The notes beneath the pieces are model-generated. The model saw only the letters and a list, made by a program, of their open reading frames with translations, was not told the origin of the DNA and ran no database searches. A DNA stretch of 28,698 nt, taken from positions 1-28,698 of the IMG/VR virus record IMGVR_UViG_3300031569_000029. One strand, written 5' to 3'. This document shows positions 1 through 4,999 of the stretch, piece by piece (position 1 is the stretch's first letter; each line of letters begins with the position of its first letter). This DNA comes from a virus. The position numbers and the translations under genes are program-made.

Positions 1-189
1 TAGTTGATACATTAAAGGTTGAGATACATTATACTTCCTAGCAAGTGATGAGATAGTTATCTTCTGTGTAGCTGTGCTGTACTCTAGTCTTATTGCATCA
101 GCTTCAGCAACAGTAAACTTTCTTCTTGAGAACCCACCTCCTCTTGAGTCTTTTCTATCTTCTATTTTTATCTTTCTAATCTTTGGCAT
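1..189 (-). CDS. Helix-turn-helix protein, C-terminus cut by window edge
   Basis: The reading frame is open from an ATG at 189 down to base 1, giving 63 residues, and continues beyond the window. The N-terminus is basic (MPKIRKIKIEDRKDSRGGG). It is followed by a helix-turn-helix-like stretch, FTVAEADAIRLEY then SLARKYNVSQPLMYQL, of the type seen in resolvase-like HTH segments, small terminase subunits and HTH-linked HNH nucleases. The start lies 3 nt after the stop of the upstream gene at 193, so it belongs to the same operon. With the C-terminus missing, regulator, small terminase and HNH protein cannot be told apart. Confidence 0.6.
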   Translation of the reverse strand, partial: MPKIRKIKIEDRKDSRGGGFSRRKFTVAEADAIRLEYSTATQKITISSLARKYNVSQPLMYQL

Positions 190-192
190 AAT

Positions 193-453
193 TTAATATT
201 CATCATCAAATCTATCAGTAGTCTCACCATATTGATTTTCAACATCTATACTTATTATAGTGATGTCTACCTTGTTTAGATTCTTTTTATTTAAGTAACA
301 TATTCTATCTATCAACTCTTGGTCTTTCTTTATCTCCTCTATATTAGATGTAAGTACAAATGTATCTAATGTACCAGTGGTAACTTTCCTTGTAACTGCT
401 TTCTTACTTTTAATCTCGTAAGAAACGAATACTCTATATATTGGCTTCTTCAT
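193..453 (-). CDS. Small hypothetical phage protein
   Basis: This 86-residue soluble protein has mixed charge and an acidic C-terminus (ETTDRFDDEY). I recognise no domain. The N-terminal half looks like alternating beta strands (IYRVFVSYEI, then TRKVTTGTLDTFVLTS) followed by a helix (NIEEIKKDQELIDRICYL) and a strand (VDITIISIDVE), suggesting a small alpha/beta fold. The start overlaps the end of the DUF3310 gene by about 20 nt, and the stop lies just before the next gene, so it is translated as part of the early operon. Function unknown. Confidence 0.6.
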   Translation of the reverse strand: MKKPIYRVFVSYEIKSKKAVTRKVTTGTLDTFVLTSNIEEIKKDQELIDRICYLNKKNLNKVDITIISIDVENQYGETTDRFDDEY

Positions 454-775
454 TTTTTATTTTATCTAACTCAAACTCAAGATGATTGATTGCTTTCTGT
501 ATGCACTCAACACTTGTAGTGTGCTTTCTTTTTGCTCTGAGCAAATATGTGGTGGCAGTCCCAACATTATACGATAAATCAAAATCTTCAATTACTTTCC
601 TTGCTTCATAGCCATACACTTTGCCAATATAATAGTTAGGAATCTTATCTTTACTATAGTCTACTTCTAATCCTAACTCTTCTTTAGTTAGTTTCATCTT
701 TGGATTTACTGTATCACTCATAGTATATCCATTCCTACCCTGTTCATAATAAATATTATTGTGTTTTTCAGACAT
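434..775 (-). CDS. DUF3310 (SaV-like) family protein
   Basis: A 113-residue protein from the internal ATG at 775 (MSEKHNNIYYEQ). An ATG at 820 would add 15 residues but overlap the previous gene deeply, while 775 follows an A-rich leader. The C-terminal half carries the DUF3310 pattern: a tyrosine-rich segment, then ARKVIEDFDLSYNVGTATTYLLRA, then a charged helix IQKAINHLEFELDKI. This matches the family form HY...EVIDDFxLNFxLGNAxKYIxRAxxK...DLxKAxWYLxxEL. DUF3310 proteins are common in phage early regions and are often annotated as nucleotide kinase-like, but no biochemical role is established here. The canonical Lys/Gly-rich segment after RA is shortened (KRKHTTSV). Confidence 0.7.
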   Translation of the reverse strand: MSEKHNNIYYEQGRNGYTMSDTVNPKMKLTKEELGLEVDYSKDKIPNYYIGKVYGYEARKVIEDFDLSYNVGTATTYLLRAKRKHTTSVECIQKAINHLEFELDKIKNEEANI

Positions 776-968
776 TTTTATTTTGTATTTCGCTATAAGT
801 TCTATTTCTATCTTGAGCAAGTTTTCCTGTTCTTGTTTCTACCTTATCCATTTTCCATAAAGTCTTTTCATTTGTTTTGTTTCTTGCTTTGCCTTCTATA
901 ACACTCATAACAATAACTGTAAAAAAGAAGATTGCTGTAAAGATACCTAGTATTGTAAATATTATCAT
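768..968 (-). CDS. Small single-pass membrane protein
   Basis: This 66-residue protein has one long hydrophobic segment at residues about 2-24 (IIFTILGIFTAIFFFTVIVM). A charged, basic cytoplasmic-type tail follows (EGKARNKTNEKTLWKMDKVETRTGK). The start forms an ATGA overlap with the stop of the upstream gene, indicating translational coupling. It could be a host-membrane accessory such as an exclusion or inhibition protein, but nothing identifies the function. Its position in the early operon argues against a holin role. Confidence 0.55.
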   Translation of the reverse strand: MIIFTILGIFTAIFFFTVIVMSVIEGKARNKTNEKTLWKMDKVETRTGKLAQDRNRTYSEIQNKNV

Positions 969-1135
969 TTTGTTAGTATTTTTAATAGTTGGCTTGAAGT
1001 GTATATTCTATCCTCGCCTGAATAATTCTCATATATCATTGTAAAGTTATCATCTTTCCAAGTCCATAAAGACCTTACATTCTTTTTAATATTATCTTTT
1101 AATATCCATTTAATTGTTTTGTATGTTCTTTCCAT
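965..1135 (-). CDS. Small hypothetical protein
   Basis: A 56-residue protein from the ATG at 1135 (MERTYKTIKWILKDN). An upstream ATG at 1180 would add 15 residues, but that stretch encodes a G-run hairpin (1157-1178) and has an unlikely composition. The 1135 start has the leader ACAATAGATATG, identical to that of the gene starting at 3923, which supports it. The protein is Lys/Trp-rich and predicted soluble, with no recognised domain. It ends in an ATGA overlap with the next gene. Confidence 0.5.
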   Translation of the reverse strand: MERTYKTIKWILKDNIKKNVRSLWTWKDDNFTMIYENYSGEDRIYTSSQLLKILTK

Positions 1136-1156
1136 ATCTATTGTTTTAGTTGTATT

Positions 1157-1178
1157 GGGGAGGTAACCACACCCCCCC
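1157..1178 (-). other. GC-rich RNA hairpin in the leader of the 965-1135 gene
   Basis: On the minus strand GGGGGGGT, a 6-nt loop and ACCTCCCC form an 8-bp stem with one G-U pair. It lies 22 nt upstream of the ATG at 1135, with no U-tract after it. A seven-G run is striking in this AT-rich sequence. It could be a translational control or mRNA-stability element, or a single-strand structure of the replication region. Confidence 0.4.
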
Positions 1179-1184
1179 ATTACT

Positions 1185-1269
1185 ACTCAGGTCTGAAAAA
1201 TTAAAAGCTTTTAGGTCTTACCCTATATTTATTATTAATTATTACCTGAGTTTATTAATCACAAATATA
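1185..1269 (-). promoter_or_regulatory. Gene-free control region: inverted repeat and -7-like box
   Basis: The stretch between the helicase loader stop (1295) and the next gene holds several elements. An 8-bp inverted repeat ACTCAGGT (1185-1192) pairs with ACCTGAGT (1244-1251). A 12-bp palindrome TAAAAGCTTTTA lies between its arms. A minus-strand TATATTTG (1269-1262) matches the Bacteroidota -7 consensus TAnnTTTG. No TTG is found 17-23 nt upstream of that box, so as a promoter it is incomplete. The box is also one arm of a second inverted repeat, CAAATAT...ATATTTG. An operator-controlled internal promoter is plausible but not shown. Confidence 0.35.
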
Positions 1270-1294
1270 TAAAAATATTTGAATTTTATACTAT

Positions 1295-1870
1295 TTACTT
1301 TCTAAAACTTTTACCCTTGATTATCACTACTTTACATTTCCTTAGTCTATCTAAAGTCCTATCATCATATCTTTCTTTAAGTTCTTTTGGTTTTAAATTA
1401 GTTGTCATAAGCAATGTCTTTGAACTATCCTCAGCATAAGAGATAGCATCTGCAACTGCATCAATCTTAGTTCCATAATCATTCTTAATACTCTCAGTTC
1501 CTAAGTCATCAATGATAATAAAAGGTGATTTACTTCTCTCTATTGCTCCTAATTCTTTTGCAGGTATACTCCTTAAAACTTTATTTGTTTTTGTTCTAAA
1601 TATTGCAGGAATAACATAGTTTAAGATAGTTGATTTACCTAAACCACACTCCCCCATTAGTATTAAACCTCTCCCTTTTGTGTCTACCATCCAGTCAATA
1701 ACATCATCATAATCAGATAGATGGTTGTATGATTCAATAGTCTTGTCGTAATGCTCAAATGCTTTTATAAACATTTCTTTTATTTCTTCTCTAGTACCTA
1801 GCTTAAATCTATTATACTTCTTAGGCTGTAAGAAGTCTGCATTTTTAAATGTATCTTCTATTGTTCTCAT
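1295..1870 (-). CDS. DnaC/IstB-like replicative helicase loader (AAA+ ATPase)
   Basis: This 191-residue P-loop ATPase has Walker A GECGLGKST at residues 73-81 and Walker B FIIIDDLGTE at 117-126 with acidic D121/D122. A sensor-like TTN sits at 156-158, and arginines follow in DDRTLDRL (169-176), as expected for an arginine finger. Length and motif spacing fit phage DnaC/IstB-type loaders, which deliver the host DnaB helicase to the origin. The short N-terminal region would contact the helicase or initiator. The start overlaps the previous stop as TAATG. The gene follows the O-like initiator with one small gene between, giving a lambda O/P-like pair. IstB transposase helpers are excluded by context, since no transposase is present. 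Confidence 0.85.
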   Translation of the reverse strand: MRTIEDTFKNADFLQPKKYNRFKLGTREEIKEMFIKAFEHYDKTIESYNHLSDYDDVIDWMVDTKGRGLILMGECGLGKSTILNYVIPAIFRTKTNKVLRSIPAKELGAIERSKSPFIIIDDLGTESIKNDYGTKIDAVADAISYAEDSSKTLLMTTNLKPKELKERYDDRTLDRLRKCKVVIIKGKSFRK

Positions 1871-2055
1871 TAGTGTATATCATTCATTATACATTCGTGT
1901 TGAAAATCACCATCTTCATTGATTTCATCTAACTGCTTATCAGTCATTGGCTTCCCATTATAGTCTGCACTTACTATGTAAGCATCACAAAAGTCAGGAT
2001 AGTCTTTGAAATCTATACCATCTATTTCAATATTGTCAATTTTTTTATAATCCAT
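1870..2055 (-). CDS. Small acidic hypothetical protein
   Basis: A 61-residue protein from the ATG at 2055, which follows a run of ten A's (AAAAAAAAAACTATG), the A-rich leader typical of this genome. An ATG at 2127 in the same frame would overlap the initiator gene by 62 nt and is less likely. The protein is Asp-rich (IDGIDFKDYPDFCDAYIVSADYNG, then a C-terminus with EDGDF). I see no known domain. Its place between initiator and helicase loader suggests a role in replication or simple cotranslation; the stop overlaps the loader start as TAATG. Confidence 0.5.
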   Translation of the reverse strand: MDYKKIDNIEIDGIDFKDYPDFCDAYIVSADYNGKPMTDKQLDEINEDGDFQHECIMNDIH

Positions 2056-2065
2056 AGTTTTTTTT

Positions 2066-2686
2066 TTAAAATGTTCCATCACCATAATCACCTCCTGCTG
2101 TATGTCTATGTGATGTTGTGTTATCATTATTAGTTCTTCTACTGCTTTTCTCCCAAGTTCTTACACAAGCCTTCCAACTCTTCATTTTGTTTTTACCTAT
2201 TAACCAATCTTTACTTTCATAAAAATCACAAAATGTTTCTGCATCTACATTATTTTTTCTTTCAGTACAATATTCTTTAACTTGAATTATTGTTGGTATT
2301 TTAAAATTACCCTTATTATTAATACTCTTATTATTAATACTAGTATTATTACTCTTTAGCATTTTTGTTAATACCCCTTTGTCATTTTTGCTAAGGGGGG
2401 TGAAACAAATTTGTATATACCTATTAGCAATTTCGTTACTACCTTCCTTGTATGTATAACTAACTGATATATAGCCTCTTTCCTTTAATTCTTTAATCCA
2501 TCTTGAAATAGTTACTTTATTCTTACCATACAACTCTGAGAAGTATTTATTAGAAGCATAACACTCCCCACCCATTGACAGTAGAGATGTTATTTCAGCG
2601 TAAAGAAGTTTAGCATTTGGAGTCAAATCTTTATCATACCTTACACCAGAAGGTATTACAGCATAGAAGTTTGGTTGTTCTTTCAT
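2066..2686 (-). CDS. O-like phage replication initiator with N-terminal winged helix
   Basis: A 206-residue protein from the ATG at 2686 (MKEQPNFYAVIPSGVRYDKD). An upstream ATG at 2734 would encode a terminator-like hairpin and is rejected. Residues about 10-95 form a HTH_36-type winged helix: LTPNAKLLYAEITSL, CYASNKYFSELYGKNK, VTISRWIKELKERGYI, then a beta wing. A low-complexity linker at 108-127 contains SINNK twice, encoded by perfect 15-bp tandem repeats. The C-terminus (130-175) has the phage replication-protein motif VKEYC...FYESKDWLIGKNKMKSWKACVRTWEK. Such proteins bind origin repeats and recruit the helicase loader, here encoded just downstream. This is an inference from motifs and context. 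Confidence 0.8.
   Translation of the reverse strand: MKEQPNFYAVIPSGVRYDKDLTPNAKLLYAEITSLLSMGGECYASNKYFSELYGKNKVTISRWIKELKERGYISVSYTYKEGSNEIANRYIQICFTPLSKNDKGVLTKMLKSNNTSINNKSINNKGNFKIPTIIQVKEYCTERKNNVDAETFCDFYESKDWLIGKNKMKSWKACVRTWEKSSRRTNNDNTTSHRHTAGGDYGDGTF
2312..2348. repeat. Iteron-like tandem repeats inside initiator gene (candidate origin)
   Basis: CTTATTATTAATACT occurs twice in perfect tandem at 2312-2326 and 2327-2341. The second copy runs into AGTATTA, so 2335-2348 is a perfect 14-bp palindrome TAATACTAGTATTA. The 15-bp unit keeps frame and encodes SINNK twice. AT-rich iterons inside the initiator's own gene are the arrangement of the lambda origin. A 6-bp GC stem (CCCCTT at 2374-2379 with AAGGGG at 2393-2398) lies close by. 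Confidence 0.45.
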
Positions 2687-2707
2687 TGTGTTATAGTTTT
2701 TAAAATA

Positions 2708-2731
2708 AGAGGAGGATATTTCACCTCCCCT
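2708..2731 (-). terminator. Terminator- or attenuator-like hairpin before the initiator gene
   Basis: On the minus strand AGGGGAGG, loop TGAAATAT and CCTCCTCT form an 8-bp stem with one G-U pair, followed by TATTTT. It lies between the SSB-like gene (stop at 2744) and the initiator start at 2686. This suggests partial termination or attenuation of initiator expression, or a protective 3' end for the upstream message. Confidence 0.5.
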
Positions 2732-2743
2732 CATATTGTTTAT

Positions 2744-3019
2744 TTAGAATGGTAAGTCATCACCATCATCATTACTAGTTGATTGCTTAGGAGCAGTCTT
2801 ATTAGCTTCTTTAGGTTCAAAATCATTTACATAAGCATAATGTGTCGCACCTTTTTCTGATGGCTCTCTACGCTCTGAAATCACCATTGATACCCAACCA
2901 TTCTTTGAGTTCTTTTGTAATTCATCTAACTTAAAGTTAGCAACCATCATTTCTCCATACTTAGTTGGAATGTTTTTAATACTACTTGGTAAGTAAACTT
3001 TCTCTTTCTTGTCTGTCAT
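2744..3019 (-). CDS. SSB-like single-stranded DNA-binding protein with acidic tip
   Basis: A 91-residue protein with a compact N-terminal region rich in predicted beta strands (KVYLPSSIKNIPTKYGEMMVANF, then GWVSMVISERREPSEKGATHYAYVNDFEPK). A short disordered linker follows, and then the acidic tip DDGDDLPF. An acidic tail ending in L/I-P-F is the hallmark of bacterial and phage SSBs and recruits replication and repair partners. The body is shorter than a standard OB-fold SSB (about 110 residues before the tail), but similar small proteins occur in Bacteroidota phages. It sits between the DnaA-like and initiator genes, consistent with coating origin ssDNA. The start overlaps the DnaA-like gene by 38 nt. 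Confidence 0.65.
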   Translation of the reverse strand: MTDKKEKVYLPSSIKNIPTKYGEMMVANFKLDELQKNSKNGWVSMVISERREPSEKGATHYAYVNDFEPKEANKTAPKQSTSNDDGDDLPF

Positions 3020-3422
3020 TTTTTTCTTTTTTAATTTTATATAATTTAGTTAATGAATCCTTTATTTTAATTTGTCTTTCTTCTAATCCTAATATCTCCT
3101 CTTCTAACTCAACCTCAATAACTCTGTTCTCTACTCTATTGAACGCTTCAGAATCATGTGAATAATTACTATAGAAAAACTCAAACTTTCTACTATGATG
3201 TATTATAGATGAGTGATGTAAGTTGGTAATTTTTGCAATCTGCATTATAGTTAATCCAAACATATTCCTAAGGATATATATATACATTCTTTTAGCAAAT
3301 ATAATATCTTTCTTTCTGCTACCTAAAAACATTTTATCTTTATCTATATCATAAATATCTGCTAATTCATTAAGAATTATATTATGATAATAGTCGCTAA
3401 ATTTTAATCTTCTTCTTCTCAT
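2982..3422 (-). CDS. Stand-alone DnaA domain IV-like DNA-binding protein
   Basis: A 146-residue protein. Residues about 13-85 match the DnaA C-terminal domain: a first helix IILNELADIYDID, the basic GSRKKDIIFAKRMYIYILRNMFGLTIMQIAKI, and the signature-like NLHHSSIIHHSRKFE, compared with DHTTVxHAxRKI in DnaA. In DnaA this domain reads the DnaA box. The AAA+ domain is absent, so it cannot act as a full initiator. The C-terminal half is a charged helix with coiled-coil character (VENRVIEVELEEEILGLEERQIKIKDSLTKLYKIKKEK). It may bind DnaA-box-like sites in host or phage DNA, compete with host DnaA, or aid the neighbouring initiator. The N-terminus is very basic (MRRRRLKF). Confidence 0.75.
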   Translation of the reverse strand: MRRRRLKFSDYYHNIILNELADIYDIDKDKMFLGSRKKDIIFAKRMYIYILRNMFGLTIMQIAKITNLHHSSIIHHSRKFEFFYSNYSHDSEAFNRVENRVIEVELEEEILGLEERQIKIKDSLTKLYKIKKEKNDRQERESLLTK

Positions 3423-3433
3423 TTGTTTATTGT

Positions 3434-3676
3434 TTATTTTAAGTCGTACACTATTGTATCAACTACATCTTGAACTGTTAAGCCTATAAAGTCTGCTAAC
3501 CTGTGTGCGTGTATAAATCTAAGATTAGTAGGTACTTTAATAAAGTTTCTGCTAGTGGCGTAATTAACTCCTATTACCTTACAAAAAGTAGAATTAGATA
3601 TACCATAAATTCTTAGTAGTGCTTCAAACTCATTCCTAGATTTTCTTATCTTTTCTAATGAATATTTCTTAGTCAT
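3434..3676 (-). CDS. Small XRE-like helix-turn-helix protein
   Basis: An 80-residue protein dominated by a helix-turn-helix. LEKIRKSRNEFEALLRIYGIS leads into NSTFCKVIGVNYATSRNFIKV and then HAHRLADFIGLTVQDVVDTIV. The pattern of a helix, a short turn, a recognition helix and a closing helix beginning ADFIGLT resembles a Cro/CI-type domain without an extra effector domain. It is probably a DNA-binding regulator of early genes. No partner repressor is seen in the window, so lysogeny control cannot be inferred. Confidence 0.55.
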   Translation of the reverse strand: MTKKYSLEKIRKSRNEFEALLRIYGISNSTFCKVIGVNYATSRNFIKVPTNLRFIHAHRLADFIGLTVQDVVDTIVYDLK

Positions 3677-3923
3677 TTTTACTTAAATATTTCTCTATCT
3701 TATCAACTCTAACTCTAAATAATGTCTTATCAAAATGATAAAAGTCTAAGATTTGTTTTTCATCCAGCAGTTTCATTATATCATCCTCTAAAATAAAGCC
3801 TAACATACTTTTTTTATTCCATACTATGTAAGTATAAACTTTTAAGAAGTGTTTAAAAATCTCTATGTTTAAATACTCCATCTCTGAACATTTTGAGCCA
3901 TTGCTTTTGTGGGTCTTTTTCAT
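3669..3923 (-). CDS. Small hypothetical protein
   Basis: An 84-residue protein whose ATG at 3923 has the leader ACAATAGATATG, identical to that of the gene starting at 1135. A second in-frame ATG at 3881 would avoid most of the overlap with the upstream gene. Residues 15-45 are hydrophobic and aromatic (IEIFKHFLKVYTYIVW), but the segment is interrupted and probably not transmembrane. The rest looks like a small winged-helix fold (EDDIMKLLDEKQILDFYHFDKTLFRVRVDKIEKYL), a weak call. The stop overlaps the HTH gene start by 8 nt. Confidence 0.5.
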   Translation of the reverse strand: MKKTHKSNGSKCSEMEYLNIEIFKHFLKVYTYIVWNKKSMLGFILEDDIMKLLDEKQILDFYHFDKTLFRVRVDKIEKYLSKND

Positions 3924-4125
3924 ATCTATTGTTGTATAGTATAGTTATTATTTCTTCTGCCTCTTCTTCTGATAAGTCATTTAGTCTATTTAAAATATCA
4001 GACTTAATTGTTGTGGTGAGTGATGTAAAGTCAATGTTACCTTCAATGGTCAGCCATTGTGAGTTTGTAATCTCACTAGGCTTTCCATCAAATAGTTCAT
4101 CTATATCATCATTACTTAGGCTCAT
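3853..4125 (-). CDS. Small hypothetical phage protein
   Basis: A 90-residue acidic, helical protein. Its centre DLSEEEAEEIITILYNNRYEKDPQKQWLKMF resembles a short conserved segment of unknown function seen in Bacteroidota phage early regions, where a Ser-Glu-Ala-Glu-Glu helix is followed by LYxN. It overlaps the upstream gene by 14 nt and the downstream gene by 71 nt, so translation is tightly coupled. No catalytic motif is visible. Confidence 0.55.
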   Translation of the reverse strand: MSLSNDDIDELFDGKPSEITNSQWLTIEGNIDFTSLTTTIKSDILNRLNDLSEEEAEEIITILYNNRYEKDPQKQWLKMFRDGVFKHRDF

Positions 4126-4639
4126 CTACAATTTCATCTTGACCAAATACTCCTTGCTCATAGAACCCTGTTAGTTTTAAAACCACTCTACTCATTGCTC
4201 TCTTCTCAGCCATTGATACTGGGAATTTCTTACCACCACCATTTAAGTTAGATGGAGATGCTTCACCAAAACTCATTACATTTCTAACATCATTACCCAC
4301 CTTCATAGTTCCAGCTGCCTTTAAAACACAAGTGCTTTTTTCAATATCCATAGTTATCACTTCATATCCAATAGTAATACCATTCTTAGCAGAAATCTTA
4401 TCAATACCTGTTCTAGTGATGATAACAAAACCTCTAGGGTCTTTAAATACATCTTCAGCAGTTAAGCCATTCTCTTTGTAAAGTCTTCTTAAAGCCTCTG
4501 TTCTTGTTTCAACAACTACCTCTGGTTGTTTTGTTAGTTTTTCCTGCATTGTTTTTTTTGCCATTTGATTATTTAATTGATTAGTATTCTGATTTTGTTC
4601 TTCTCTTTCTTGCATAAATTGTTCTTTCATTTTTCCCAT
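4112..4639 (-). CDS. Possible ssDNA-annealing (ERF/Rad52-like) recombination protein
   Basis: A 175-residue protein from the ATG at 4639, 5 nt after the upstream stop; ATGs at 4630 and 4564 are alternatives. A disordered Gln/Asn-rich head is followed by a folded core: TRTEALRRLYKENGL, PRGFVIITRTGIDKI, then strands ending in GTMKV. The core ends in SFGEASPSNL...KKFPVSMAEKRAMSRVVLKLTGF and a C-terminal EQGVFGQDEIVDE. The GEAS...MAEKRAxxRVxLKLxG pattern recurs in phage proteins that I associate with ERF/Rad52-type annealing proteins. That assignment is from memory of the pattern, not proven. Location beside the replication genes fits recombination. Confidence 0.4.
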   Translation of the reverse strand: MGKMKEQFMQEREEQNQNTNQLNNQMAKKTMQEKLTKQPEVVVETRTEALRRLYKENGLTAEDVFKDPRGFVIITRTGIDKISAKNGITIGYEVITMDIEKSTCVLKAAGTMKVGNDVRNVMSFGEASPSNLNGGGKKFPVSMAEKRAMSRVVLKLTGFYEQGVFGQDEIVDEPK

Positions 4640-4643
4640 AACA

Positions 4644-4871
4644 TTACAATGTATATTCTGATATACTAGACATCCTAGTAGAACCATTACGATTAGTGTA
4701 CCTAGTAGGAACATCTACTCTCTTAGATTGTATATTATGACCTTGATTCCTTAATGAATGTATGACTGCTGCTAATCTGTAAGCACCATATTCATTAATA
4801 GCTTCTTTTTGTGTTAATCTTCTACCATCTTTTAAGTGTTGTAGAATATCACTTGATTGTGTTTTTGACAT
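4644..4871 (-). CDS. HTH_39-type helix-turn-helix protein
   Basis: A 75-residue protein with the phage helix-turn-helix pattern: SSDILQHLKDGRRLTQKEAINEYGAYRLAAVIHSLRNQGHNI, then a beta tail TRYTNRNGSTRMSSISEYTL. This is the layout of PF14090 (ILxxLxxGxxITxxEAxxxYGxxRLAAxIxxLRxxGxxI). It is the first gene after the best candidate promoter (4900-4929), so it is probably an early regulator and may act on that promoter. Confidence 0.75.
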   Translation of the reverse strand: MSKTQSSDILQHLKDGRRLTQKEAINEYGAYRLAAVIHSLRNQGHNIQSKRVDVPTRYTNRNGSTRMSSISEYTL

Positions 4872-4899
4872 TTTTAAATGTTTTAGTTATTAATTGAGG

Positions 4900-4938
4900 C
4901 AAAGATATAAAATTGGAATTACCTACCAAAACTTTTTT
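4900..4938 (-). promoter_or_regulatory. Candidate promoter of the early/replication operon
   Basis: The minus strand reads TTTTGG (TTG at 4929-4927), a 19-nt spacer, then TATCTTTG (4907-4900). This is an exact match to the Bacteroidota TTG-N17-23-TAnnTTTG promoter. It lies 28 nt upstream of the HTH_39 gene start at 4871. The -33 part sits in AAAGTTTTGGTAGGTAATT, a motif repeated almost exactly near 17.85 kb. Confidence 0.65.
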
Positions 4939-4999
4939 AACAATTTTTAGAAAAATGTTTATCTACTAGAGATAAAAAGTATGTATATTGTGTGTTATT

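Noticed and set aside
1255-1263. DnaA-box-like TTAATCACA
   Set aside because: It differs from TTWTNCACA at one base and is a single copy. Such a match is expected by chance in AT-rich DNA.
2066-2734. Longer initiator start at 2734
   Set aside because: The first 16 codons would encode the terminator-like hairpin, and the ATG at 2686 has the typical A-rich leader and starts the recognised domain.
3893-4174. Plus-strand open frame of 93 codons
   Set aside because: It is antisense to three well-supported overlapping minus-strand genes, has Ser/Leu/Ile-heavy composition typical of shadow frames, and has no promoter or A-rich leader.
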